DNA of 64,000 nucleotides. It comes from Epiperipatus broadwayi. Its lineage: Eukaryota; Onychophora; Udeonychophora; Euonychophora; Peripatidae. The DNA lies in NCBI GenBank assembly GCA_028023455.1, contig JAQFVV010000031.1:10034093-10098092 (forward strand). Direction: 5' to 3'. Shown piece after piece: positions 46,480-57,240 of the stretch. A program made the position numbers and the translations under genes. Positions within the stretch are counted from its first letter, which is position 1. Each line of letters starts with the position of its first letter. The notes under the pieces are model-generated. The model did not search any database, had not been told where the DNA came from, and saw nothing but the letters and a program-made list of their open reading frames with translations.

Positions 46480-46979
46480 NNNNNNNNNNNNNNNNNNNNN
46501 NNNNNNNNNNNNNNNNNNNNNNNNNNNNNNNNNNNNNNNNNNNNNNNNNNNNNNNNNNNNNNNNNNNNNNNNNNNNNNNNNNNNNNNNNNNNNNNNNNNN
46601 NNNNNNNNNNNNNNNNNNNNNNNNNNNNNNNNNNNNNNNNNNNNNNNNNNNNNNNNNNNNNNNNNNNNNNNNNNNNNNNNNNNNNNNNNNNNNNNNNNNN
46701 NNNNNNNNNNNNNNNNNNNNNNNNNNNNNNNNNNNNNNNNNNNNNNNNNNNNNNNNNNNNNNNNNNNNNNNNNNNNNNNNNNNNNNNNNNNNNNNNNNNN
46801 NNNNNNNNNNNNNNNNNNNNNNNNNNNNNNNNNNNNNNNNNNNNNNNNNNNNNNNNNNNNNNNNNNNNNNNNNNNNNNNNNNNNNNNNNNNNNNNNNNNN
46901 NNNNNNNNNNNNNNNNNNNNNNNNNNNNNNNNNNNNNNNNNNNNNNNNNNNNNNNNNNNNNNNNNNNNNNNNNNNNNNN
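46480..46979. other. Assembly gap, 500 N
   Basis: Exactly 500 N, so the true distance is unknown. The gap cuts the LTR-like sequence that resumes at 46980. Confidence 1.
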
Positions 46980-47159
46980 GCACACTACTGTTTTACATTA
47001 CTAACCATAATTAATTTTTACTAATTTCTCTAATTTATGCATACAGTGTGTGGGTGAATGGCATATATTTATGATGAGGTCTGAATTGCACACCCCACAG
47101 AAGGTTAGTGTAGATGGTGAAGCATGAATCTCGATGGTGATTAGACATCGACTGCTTCA
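46980..47159 (-). mobile_element. Gypsy copy 1, 3' LTR (partial)
   Basis: On the minus strand a purine-rich tract AAGTGGGAAAGAA (complement of 47160-47172) is followed at once by TGAAGCAGTCGATG, as expected for a polypurine tract and LTR start. The sequence recurs as 55008-55190. The far end is lost at the gap. Confidence 0.65.
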
Positions 47160-47433
47160 TTCTTTCCCACTTAAATTGATCAAAAAAAAATCAATAAAAA
47201 AAATTACCTTGGTTGGAGTCTAATATAATATTGGTGAGTAAAACAACCTTAATAAATGAGCATGAAAACTTGGCTCCTTGTTGACAAACAAAAAAAACTG
47301 CCTTCTTATTTTAATCAAGTTTCTAGTGTGGAGTAGAAAGAATCTTTCATTCCTTTTTATATTTTTATTGCAACCTATTGTTGTTTTCATTAACGGACAT
47401 ATTTGGTATGAGGATCAGGTGGTGTGTACAGTT

Positions 47434-48300
47434 TCAAATGTCATGCATTATAGATGCCATCAAACCCACTTTCTCCTTCCAATAGAAAAGCATTTTCATG
47501 ACATCTCTGAATAAGGTATGGTCCACTATACAAGGGAAAATTTTTTTAAATTCCTTTTTTACTACATTCCTAGTCTTGGGGGATCTCAACCATACTTGAT
47601 ACCCTTCCTGAAATTGGTGACATTGCATCCATCCTCTCTTTATGCAATTTTTGGCTGCCTGGGCCAACCATCTTCTAGCAGTTTCTTGGTCACAAATAGG
47701 GTCAATCACTATTTCATCTAGTGGCACCAGGTTTGGAAATAAGTTATGACATGGCTTCCCATAAGGAAGGCATTCAGGCGTAAAACTGGTAGACTCATTT
47801 ATTGTCTGGTTTATACAGTTAACTATTTCTGGGGTTTTATTTACCCAATCCTGATGGTTGGTTGATATGTAAGTACAAAAGAGATGATTGATTTCTCTAA
47901 TGACTCTTTTGCATGGGTTAGATTGGGGATTCCTATTTGATGTCAACTTATGAGTGAGTTGTTGCTTCAAAAGCCAATTTTTCCATTTCTTAGAAGTGAA
48001 GGCTAAACCATGATCTGATAGAATAGAACTAGGTTTTCCCACCTCAGGGAATTGTTTATCTTGGAGGGTCCGAATCATATTCTTTGAGTCTGCAGCCGAG
48101 ACAGGATACACTCGTACATATTTGGAAAAAAATCGTAGGTCATGAGTAAATATTGGAAATTTTTAAATTTGGGCAATGGTTCATAGTGGTCATTTGCAAT
48201 TAACTCATTGGGCCTTGATGCAGTTATGGTTTTCATAGTTCCAGCGTAAGACTTGTTCGGAAACTTAGTCTGGACACATGTTGTACATTACCATAACACT
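47434..48300 (-). pseudogene. Gypsy copy 1 integrase
   Basis: A 225-codon open frame (47434-48111) begins in the catalytic core. SSILSDHGLAFTSKKW holds the second catalytic Asp (SDxGxxFxS). NPQSNPCKRVIREI, at the right spacing, has Lys where the catalytic Glu of the DDE triad should be, so the enzyme would be inactive. Upstream (48115-48300) a CTTCVQTK zinc-binding segment and NDHYEPLPKFKNFQYLLMT precede it in broken frame. The C-terminal domain reads YQVWLRSPKTRN, a chromo-like/GPY-type region. Confidence 0.85.
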
Positions 48301-48484
48301 GTCAGGATCTGTGTGTACATACCTGGCCAGTAAAATTGGCATCTCAAGACTTCCTCAGTCTTTCATGGCCCATAATATCCCAACATTTTGTGGATGTGTT
48401 TGATCAGTTGCATCCTAATCTTATTTGGCATAATGATTTTCCATGGTTCTCAATGTCTTGTTTTACATTGCAGGATCCCATCTT

Positions 48485-49110
48485 TTAAGTGGAATTGGGA
48501 GTATCACTGCCATTTCTTTTGTTTGTACACATTAGGTGATTGGCTCCCAGGTTGGAAATAATGTTAGCATATTGATCATTTTGCCAATATCGTAGATTTG
48601 TCAAATCGGTTTCCATAGGGGTCTTCATGGTATTGGCCATGATTCTGAGGGTCTGGTCATTTAGCTGGGGATTTTGGATACTGGCAGTTACAGGATGGCA
48701 GCTTAGGATATCTGCCACAATGTTCTCACATCCTGGGCAGTAAGCCACTGTTGGAGGGCCAGATTCCACTGGATTAATCGATCATTAGTAAGAAAGCTCT
48801 TATTCAAGAATTCCAAACATTTGTGATTGGTTACTATGACCACATCAGACTCCAGGAGAAATTGCCAAAATTTATGGCAGGCCCAAACGATTGCTAGGGT
48901 TTCTTGTTCTGTGGTGGTATAGTGTATTTCAGCTCCCTTTAAAGAGCGACTACAAAAATAGAGCACCTAATGCTTTCCTTCTTCATTAATTTGGAATAAC
49001 ACAGCCCCCAATCCCTGCTTGCTACTATCAGTCTGGATGTAAAAGGTCCTTGTAAAATCAGGGTGAATCAACATTACAGCTTGAAGGAAATTTTTTTTAT
49101 GTTCTCAAAA
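48485..49110 (-). pseudogene. Gypsy copy 1 RNase H and linker
   Basis: TFYIQTDSSKQGLGAVLFQ (about 49000-49050) gives the first catalytic Asp. After a stop, VLYFCSRSLKGAEIHYTTTE and QETLAIVWACHKFWQFLLES hold the catalytic Glu. VVIVTNHKCLEFL replaces the usual TDHxxL, with the Asp changed to Asn. The linker ENIVADILSCHPV follows to 48485. Confidence 0.85.
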
Positions 49111-49235
49111 TCCTTGTCTTGTGCTTCAGTCCATTTCCATTTATGATCTTTCTTTAGTAAGTCTATCAGCTTTCCTGTCTCATGAGTGAAATTTGGGTAA
49201 AACCGGTGATAGAAGTTACAAAGCCCCAAGAAAGA

Positions 49236-50145
49236 TCAGTCTTGTTTCTGAGTTTTTGGTTTGGGGAAGTGCTTGATGGCTTCTACTTTCTCAGCATGGA
49301 CTTTGACCCCATACTCAGTAACAACATGCCCAAGGAATGTAATTTCTTTTACCGCAAAATGTCTCTTTTCCAAGTTAATACTTATGTTCTCTTGGGCATA
49401 TTCACGGAAAAATTGTTCAAGGCATTTCAAATGTTCAGTTATGTTTTTTGAGGCAATTACTATATCATGCACATAGCAGACCATATTTTTCTGTACCTCT
49501 TTGGATAGGACATGTTTTAAACATCACATCAGTCCTGCCCCACTATTAATGAGTCCAAAGGGGACTCGCTTAAACACATGGGTATGTCCTCCATACCAAA
49601 ATGCGATATACTTTCGGTCACAAGGGTCTAGGGCCATCTGCCAATAACTGGTGGTAAGATCTAAGGTAGAAAAGATTGTCTGACCTGCCAACTGGACAAA
49701 TACTTCCTGGATCAGTGGCAGGATGTCTCTCTCTCTCTCAGGGATGGTCAGGCTGTTTAATTTTTCATGCATCCAAACATAGCCGCAAATCTCCATTTTT
49801 TTTACAGCAACCAGTGGATTGTTATAGGGAGATGGGCTCCACTCAATAATAGACCACTCAATCATCTGTTGAATCTGCTTTTACCTCATCCCGGTATTGG
49901 AATGGGATGGGGTACGTTTTGGATTGGGTGTATGCTTCCTCCTTCACTCAAATTCTATGAGTATACCTCTTTATTTTTCCAGGAGTCTGGGCAAACACCT
50001 GAGCATAATTTTCTAATATGCTTTGGATACTTCTTTTATCTTTGGACTCTGTAATAGCTGAGTCACGGACCTTTTTTTCAATCAATGCTGAATCAACAGG
50101 CTGGATCAAGCAGCTTTGCTTCTCAGGTATGGCTTGGTGGGTCAC
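49236..50145 (-). pseudogene. Gypsy copy 1 reverse transcriptase
   Basis: KRYTHRI near 49950 lies just before the RT. SPYNNPLVAVKK, then IFSTLDLTTSYWQMALDP (catalytic Asp in DLTTSYWQ), then FKRVPFGLINSGAGLM fill 49524-49865. The catalytic loop reads VCYVHDIVIASKN where Y-V-D-D is required, the first Asp replaced by His. ITFLGHVVTEYGVKVHAEKV follows (49236-49484). Frameshifts separate the three open pieces. Confidence 0.9.
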
Positions 50146-50184
50146 TTTGAACTGTGTTGGTTCATTGTTGAACAGGCATTTTCT

Positions 50185-50778
50185 TCAGGAATAATCGATA
50201 ACTCCATGATTTTGGGTTAGAAAGTCAGAACCCAACACCACATCATAGATTAGTCCAGATACAATCAAGAAAGTATGGCCCATCAATTTCTCATTAATCT
50301 TCACCTCTAACCAGATTTGACTGTTCTCACTCATGATTCTTTTCCCATTAGCCAAGGTCAATGGGATGGGACATGTTGGCAATTGCATGATCTCCCATTC
50401 TTTCTCTATACTTTTGATCCATGCCTTTGATACAATCAATACTTGGTTTCCTGAATCCACTAGTGCTAATACCTTGGTGGATTCTATCATCACTTCAATG
50501 CTAGGACACATGCTTGTGGTTGTAACAGTCTCCATGCTTTCTTTTTCCCATATTATGTTAGTCATCTGGCTACCATCTGGTTTAAACTGATTCCATTGTC
50601 TCTTTAAATATTCTGGGCATTCCTGTATGTCCACCTTCCCTTGTTCTGGGTTCAATATTGGGGTTTCATCTTTTTCAGGATTCCTGAATCCATAGTCTAT
50701 TGAAACCAAAAACTCAGCCATTTCATTTATCTTATTGATCTGGCTTATGATCATCATTTCCTGCACCTTCATTGGCAT
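50185..50778 (-). pseudogene. Gypsy copy 1 aspartyl protease
   Basis: A 197-codon open frame. KVLALVDSGNQVLIVSKAWI carries the active-site DSG; PIPLTLANGKRIMSENSQIW and GLIYDVVLGSDFLTQNHGVI match the flap and the conserved (I/V)LGxDFL motif that precedes RT in gypsy elements. The domain itself looks intact, but it is out of frame with its neighbours. Confidence 0.8.
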
Positions 50779-50784
50779 GTTCTG

Positions 50785-51200
50785 TCATATGGTATGGATA
50801 ATATGTGATTCTGACCATGTGATATCTGGTAGAAATCTGAGTCTTGCAGCTTGCTTTAAAAAGAATTGTGCATACGTTTCTTGATGATTAGTTGGGAATT
50901 TTTCATTGGTTATAGTGTGCAAAATATACTCCTGTTTTTCTTCACTCCAAAAAATCTTGCATAGTGCCTGGCAGTATTTTTGAGATCTGTTGGTTTGTGT
51001 GTCAATGATTGCCACCAGTCTTTAGCAGTTGCCTCCAAATGCTGGCTAGCTATAGCCATTTTTCCCTATTGCTCAGTGCATAGAGTGAAAACATCACCTT
51101 CAGACTTTCCATATGTTCCTGTGGACTCTCCTGTGATTCACCATGGAAGATCTGGATCTGCATAAATTGTGCAGTGATGGGTAGTTCCTGATGCCTCATT
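50785..51200 (-). pseudogene. Gypsy copy 1 gag remnant
   Basis: An ATG at about 51200 opens MRHQELPITAQFMQIQIFHG, followed in shifted frame by RSQKYCQALCKIFW and FPTNHQETYAQFFLKQAARL, the basic-helical pattern of short gypsy gag proteins. No CCHC knuckle was seen. Confidence 0.6.
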
Positions 51201-51250
51201 TTATTTACTAGAATTCCCTTCTACAATTTTTTTTTTAAAATTCGATAAGC

Positions 51251-51837
51251 ACAAAATTTTGGGGTGCTATACTTTCTAATTTCCTTTTAATATTATTTCT
51301 TCATTAATTATACACCTCTCTCCCTCCTGTCTTCAACTGTCTCCATTCTGCCATTTTTTTGTTGCTGCTGACTGCTGCTTATAACAGGAAAAATATTTGA
51401 TCATAATGTGTATGTGTATGATCTATTGAAATTCAACTGCCTTGCTGCTTGACTTTTGGTTGTTTTTCTGCACCTATAATAGACTCTTACAAAAACAATT
51501 GATTAGTGATTTGTTTCAACAATATCATCTGTATGTTTGTTTATTAGAATTGTACATAGCAAAATAGTGGGAAAATAATTTAACTCTCTCTCTCACCCCA
51601 TAACATCCTGGTTTGAAGTCATTTTGATATCTTTTTTTTTTTCACCTGTTGGCACATTTATATAATGGTGCTAGCCAACAGCACATAAAAAAAATTCCAA
51701 ACATTTACATCAGGGCTACTCAACTAGTAAATATAAATAAGTATTTGTTTACATGTTATTAATTCTGACTACATATATCATGTAAACAAAATACATTAAA
51801 CATGAAGTGCACCTTGTTACAATTTCAAGGTTTGTAA
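51251..51837. other. Region where the gypsy 5' LTR should lie
   Basis: Minus strand near 51270 reads TAGCACCCCAAAATTTTG, which could be a decayed primer-binding site (TGGCACCC...). The adjoining sequence does not resemble the 3' LTR at 46980-47159. Confidence 0.3.
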
Positions 51838-52260
51838 CTTATGGCTGAAGTACATGGGTTTTATCTATAAAACATTTTTATTTTTATGTATATAGGATAA
51901 GAAACACATTTTATATGGTTATAAAACCAGATACAGAACAAAATCACTTATGGATGAAATACATGGGTTTTATTTGCAAAACCTTTTTATTTTTGCATAT
52001 ATAACATAAGAAACACATTTTATATGGTTATAAAACCAGATACAAAAAAAATCACTTATGGTTGTAACACATGGGTATCAAAATTCTTTTCATTTTTAGA
52101 AACAAGATTTTTATTTTTGTAGCTATAAACATGGAAAAACAATATTTTTCTATAGTTGCAAAAGCAGATAGAACAAAAAACATTTACATTTATGGTTGCA
52201 ACACATGGACATTGGTTTTAATACAAAATTTTTTCACATTTTATATATATAAAATCAGAA
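51838..52260. repeat. Minisatellite, about 109-bp period, 4 units
   Basis: Units start at 51838, 51947, 52055 and about 52188 with CTTATGG or TTTATGG followed by ACATGG. Units 1 and 2 are close, and units 3 and 4 more diverged and longer. Confidence 0.85.
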
Positions 52261-52379
52261 AACAAACTCGGGTAGGAAGAAAATATACATATATCATCAA
52301 TGATCTCATCAAGGTGTGGAGTTATTAACGAGGCCCCATGATTTGGGCATACAAAAAATCATTTACTATACCGGTCAAA

Positions 52380-52570
52380 ACAGTATGATCACTTAACAGA
52401 TTCAAATCCTAAGCCAAAGTACCTCGAATCCGATCATGCTCGAGATACACAGGTCTGGAGCAATCCTGAATTCTAACCTATTGGCCTATTCTTCGAATCT
52501 TTGAGCCAATGAACAACAGTCCTGATGCTACAGTAAAATTATTTTAATTCTGGGCCCAGAAGCAAAGCAG
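52380..52570 (+). repeat. Dispersed repeat, copy 2
   Basis: Shares GATACACAGGTC and CCTGAATTCT blocks with 34486-34720. Contains a few CpG sites. Confidence 0.4.
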
Positions 52571-55007
52571 TAGAGCATAAGATCAGACTGATGATGATGA
52601 TCTAGATTAGAGTAGCCCAGTCATTACATTTATTATAGTTATTCACTAATGCTAAGTTATTAGCCAAAGAAAATAGTTCTAAATATTCATTAGAAAATAA
52701 TTCAAAACAAACCAGGATTTACATGAAATTATATATTTAATAAAATATTGAAAAACGCCTATATATGTTACAAAATGTTTCACGCTTGGGATGACATTGT
52801 CTATTTACAAAACTTAGGATTTGTTTTTATAAAATCGTATTTACTATAATTATTTAATGAATATCATTTTATGGAGTGTGTTATAGCGTGTGCGGAGTTA
52901 ATATACCAATTTAATAATATTTTACTAAATAGACGTTGTGGATGCTGAAAAATGAATATAAAAGGTCGTGACATGTTTAGTGCTAAATGATTTATTTGAT
53001 AAACAGGCAAAATATCCAATTATAATCATTTATCTATCTTATGAAAACCATTTTGTGTACTTTTATTGGCATTGTTTGGAAGAAACGTCTTTTATAAATA
53101 AGAACCAAACAACGCACTACATTAACGAGAATACGTGATATAATAATTAATAGAAATTTGTTTATGTCTATGGGAATCGATTAATATTTTCAAAGAAAGC
53201 AATCTCAAAATAAACATAATAATTAATTGACGTGTAGCGCATTTCAAGAATGAATCATTATTTTTCCAACACTTAATAAAAGGTCAAACAGACATATAAA
53301 TCTATTAATTAAAACACTAACAATGCTGGCATACTATAGAGAAATACGAATCTTATGGTACTTTGAATTCTTTATCCTTTTAAGACATTTTATACTGAAA
53401 AGGGGTGATACGTTCGCCCTTTTTTGATGATTCGGTATCGATGGAGAGGTTTGGTTTGAGGCCCAGACAGCTATATGGAACTTCTGCAGCACAATCAAAA
53501 CCCTATAAACCTTGCATTCCACAGGAAATGGTATCCCTGATTACGAATGATTTTGAGAACTAATGTTATAGAGGAATCGAAGTGTGGAAGTATCATAAGA
53601 GAAAGAAAAGTTCGGCCAGCAGGATTATACATGTACAGGGAACTTAACATACTTTCTTTATTCGACAGCCTGTCAATGGTTTGACTCCTGAGCAATAATC
53701 TACTTAAATAAAGAATCATTCTGAAAATAACTTTTTAACTACGACATTAAACTAATAAAATTTTATATTTAATTTTAATTTCCTTATATGTATTAACTGA
53801 TAGAATTAGCCTTACAGGTGACAATAAGGACAGGTGAAATACTTATATTAAAATTCACAATCTTTTGATTCAATTAACAAAGTAAAAGAGGCACCCACAA
53901 TAAAATATTTTAGCAAAAAAGTGTGAATAACAGAAGTAAATATAAAACCAACCTAGCGAGCGATTTCCATTTTACGATTTCTATTTTAAATAAACAAAAC
54001 TTTATTGATAGATTTTAAATGAAGCTCCCGCTTCTTTCCAAATTAAACAATTATCCCCCCCCCTATAAACCTCATAAGTTTGGTTGTTGGCATATTAAAG
54101 AAAATCAATTATAGATATATATATATATATATTAAACAAAACAAGTGAAATATTAATGGAACCACACAAAATTATATAACACATATTAAGCGTGAAAGGT
54201 AAGTTAAAATTGCTACGCACACAGAGAGAGAGTTTAAGATAAAAGAGTTTATTTTTATTTATTTAGAATAATTAATAAAAACTCATAAATGAATATATGA
54301 ATGAAAATACAAAGGTTGAATTACATATTACAAAAGGATTACTTATTAAGGCAGCTCTACACAAAGTGGTCACCTATGAACAGCAGGCAATCAGGTTGGC
54401 AATTATACAGTCATCCTGCACTGGCCAGTCAAACGGATGGAAACTTGATGGCATTAGGATAGACAGTTCTCCGAGAGAAGGGTATTTCTTTTTTACTCAG
54501 AGTTTATAGCCCTGAACCTCAGTGGACTTCTTAAATTTTTTTTTTTTTAGGTCCTGAAATGCTTCGAAACTAAACTGACCAAAAAACAACCAAACTCAAC
54601 TAACTCTTATTTCATGATCTCTAAAAAGTTACATTTTTTTCCCACCAAGAATGCAATCTCAGTTGCCCATAGCTATCTCTGTAATCTCTTAAAAAACATT
54701 TAATTAGTAAAATATTTTTAAAACAGATAAGGCTCAAAATACCATTTGATAGATTTTTAAAGCTTTGAAAACAAACTAACAAAAGAATTTTAAGATTTAT
54801 AATTTTAATTAATGAAAATCTGATTATCAATAAGGATAATTTTGGTATTTTGGGCCCTCCCCATTTTACGTTGTTTTTACATTCAAATGCTTTCAATACA
54901 CACACACATATATAAAAAGATTTACAATTATACAAAGAAACATTTAATTTTTCAGCAATAAATATTAATAAAATTATTGCTTCATTCATATATATATATA
55001 TGCATCA
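52571..55007. other. Mostly AT-rich, two small unidentified open-frame patches
   Basis: 53334-53719 (minus, two overlapping frames of 62 and 74 codons) and 54297-54509 (plus, 70 codons) are richer in G and C than the surroundings. Neither product is recognised. They may be exons or element fragments. Confidence 0.3.
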
Positions 55008-55190
55008 TGCACACTACTGTTTTACGTTACTAACCATAATTAATTTTTACTAATTTCTCTAATCATTATGCATACAGTGTGTGGGTGAATGGCATATATT
55101 TATAATGAGGTCTGAATTGCACACCTCACAGGAGGTTATTGTAGATAGTGAAGCATGAAGTTCGATGGTGATTAGACATTGATTGCTTCA
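55008..55190 (-). mobile_element. LTR of the gypsy family, apparently solo
   Basis: Matches 46980-47159 closely. On the plus strand it runs from TGCACACTACTG to GATTGCTTCA, so it has TG...CA ends and would be a 183-bp LTR. The adjacent bases (CATCA left, GGGCT right) do not form a target-site duplication, and no internal region follows on either side. Confidence 0.65.
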
Positions 55191-57184
55191 GGGCTTTTAC
55201 CCGATGTTTGGCTGTCCCTCTCGCCTCCAACATTTCTCAGTGGTCATCCTCTTAGAATGACAATTCTCTTATAGCTTGGCAGCTTCCAAACTATCGCAGG
55301 TCACTTTAATCATTATGAATCTCTATGCTCAATGTAATTCCACTCCTCCACATCTGCTAACCTATTAATAGTTTATTAATGTATTTTAATATTAAGAGAG
55401 TAAGGAATGATTGCCAGGTTGACAGATGCATTCATCATTATGACCTCATTGCATAATCCCGTAACATTCGCAACTTAAATCTGAGGCATGAGATATGATT
55501 TAATATACCCTGGTAGCATAATAAATTATCTGTATATCAATTAAACGTTATTAAATATTTATATATATATATATTTCTATGTTTGCGTGTCGGCTGATTT
55601 AATAATAAAATTTGATGTCTCATTTCATTATCAAACTAGTATTAAGAATATAGCAGTGGCCCTTAATAATAAATAATTTAATTAGAGTCTCTTGTTTACC
55701 TGACCACTGGGCCTAGAAAATATTTACTATTGTTATGGGAGACACATTGTCACGTGGGTTTTGTTGTGAAATGAAATGACTATGTTCGAACACAATACAG
55801 TAGGACCTGAACCCATCTATTGTGCTGCTCTTCGAACATGGTGGTGGAATTTTGCAACATGTTATCAAGGCATACGAGTTCTTACCGTAACAATATATAT
55901 ATATCATTAAAAACCAGTCAGCACTTAGACAATGCACACACATATACTTATAAAAGGAGTAATGCAAAATATTGATTATTATTTTGAAAAACTTTTAACT
56001 GTATGATAACAAATTTTTTTCAAAAAATATAGAAAATTTAAATAGCATATTTGAACTAGGGTTTAATATTCATGAAATATAGATGAATTAAGATAGGCTC
56101 ATGGCGGAGTAATAATATCATTAGCTTGCCATTTCTATCAGCTTGGTTTGAATATGGGCAAATTGATTTTTTTCATTTCCAGTCAGACTTAGAATTTTTT
56201 TTTCAGAGAACTAACCTGTAGGCAACTCAAGTAATCATATAATGTTCAGTAAATGAGTATTTGGATATTCTTAACTAGACCAGAACTGAAAAATCTTTTA
56301 AATGCCCATTACTCATTATTTGAAAAACCTGATGAGTGGTGTATTTTTTTTCATTGTTTCTTTAAGTAGGGCAAGTAGGAAGAATCTTTGTCCTATAATG
56401 AGCTAGTTATTTACTTTTATATGGATACGTATTATATATAAAATTTTGGGTGATAAAGCAAAAATTCATTTGTTTTATAATGTTCTTAAGGCAACTATTA
56501 TTATATACATTTAATGTTATAAGTAATTGAACACTTGAACGCATCCTAAGCGTTATAACTAATAATGTGATATAACTAATAATCCAGAAGTAGTTATAAA
56601 TGATACCATTTATCATCTAATTGTAGTGTTACCTTGTCAACAAATTGCTGTTTCTTTTGGTTTATTTAAATTTGAAGGTTCTAGTTTTGTAATTTCCATA
56701 TATATATAATTGGAATGTACAGATAAATTCCCGCTATATGTTTAATGCATTAATAAAATATTACATTAATCTTTTTTTATTCTCTAGTAAATTATTCAGA
56801 AAAAAAATATATGTATATAAAACAGATTATTTAAGATTATATAAGATTATTGTATACATAAAGAATAAAATATGAAATCAATAAATTATTACATCAAGCG
56901 CTTTTTCCTTGCTGTTAAATTATTCAGAATTTTTTTTTTTTAATTAAGTTATAAATTTCTAAAATAAGAATAAATTACTCGAAAAAAGTCATAAAAATTA
57001 ATACAAGTTCAATATTTCATTCAAATGATGATAATAAAAAACGTAACTGTCACAACTATATATTTTTTTAATTTTCAAATGTTTTTATCCGTATATAAAA
57101 ATAAAGAAGAAATATGTTTTTAAAAAAGTTTTACATTAAGAAATAGATACATTGTGCAGGCTTAAACCTGCATTTATATATGTA
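55191..57184. other. AT-rich sequence, nothing firmly recognised
   Basis: 55900-55935 holds one end of the TA-bounded repeat (ATTAAAAACCAGTCAGCACTT) beside a TA tract. Otherwise no feature. Confidence 0.4.
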
Positions 57185-57240
57185 ATATATGCGGGGTTCG
57201 AACTCAGACTTTCACACGACCCACCACTCTCAGTGCATAA
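57185..57240 (-). mobile_element. tRNA-like fragment
   Basis: Minus strand GAGTTCGAACCCCGCATA is a near-perfect B box with an acceptor-like stretch. The A box is weak (AGTGGTGGGTCGTG). Probably an old SINE or tRNA pseudogene. Confidence 0.4.

Larger units (their letters stand above)
47160..51250 (-). mobile_element. Ty3/gypsy copy 1, near full-length internal region
   Basis: Minus strand carries gag, protease, RT, RNase H and integrase in canonical Ty3/gypsy order over about 4 kb, broken into several frames by stops. The 5' LTR was not identified beyond 51250. The same family as the deleted copy at 27440-30900. Individual domains are listed separately. Confidence 0.85.

Noticed and set aside
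46414-47024. Four long open frames across the N block
   Set aside because: They consist almost entirely of unknown residues from the 500-N gap and contain no real coding evidence.
49182-49476. Plus-strand open frames of 71-89 codons
   Set aside because: Antisense shadows of the gypsy reverse-transcriptase region.
34486-52570. Calling the 34.5 and 52.4 kb repeat a V-type or other named SINE
   Set aside because: Only one short block is shared and no tRNA-like head or tail was identified, so it is left as an unnamed repeat.
56325-56370. CTGATGAG motif
   Set aside because: No GAA box or complementary stem I follows within reach, so it is a chance match.
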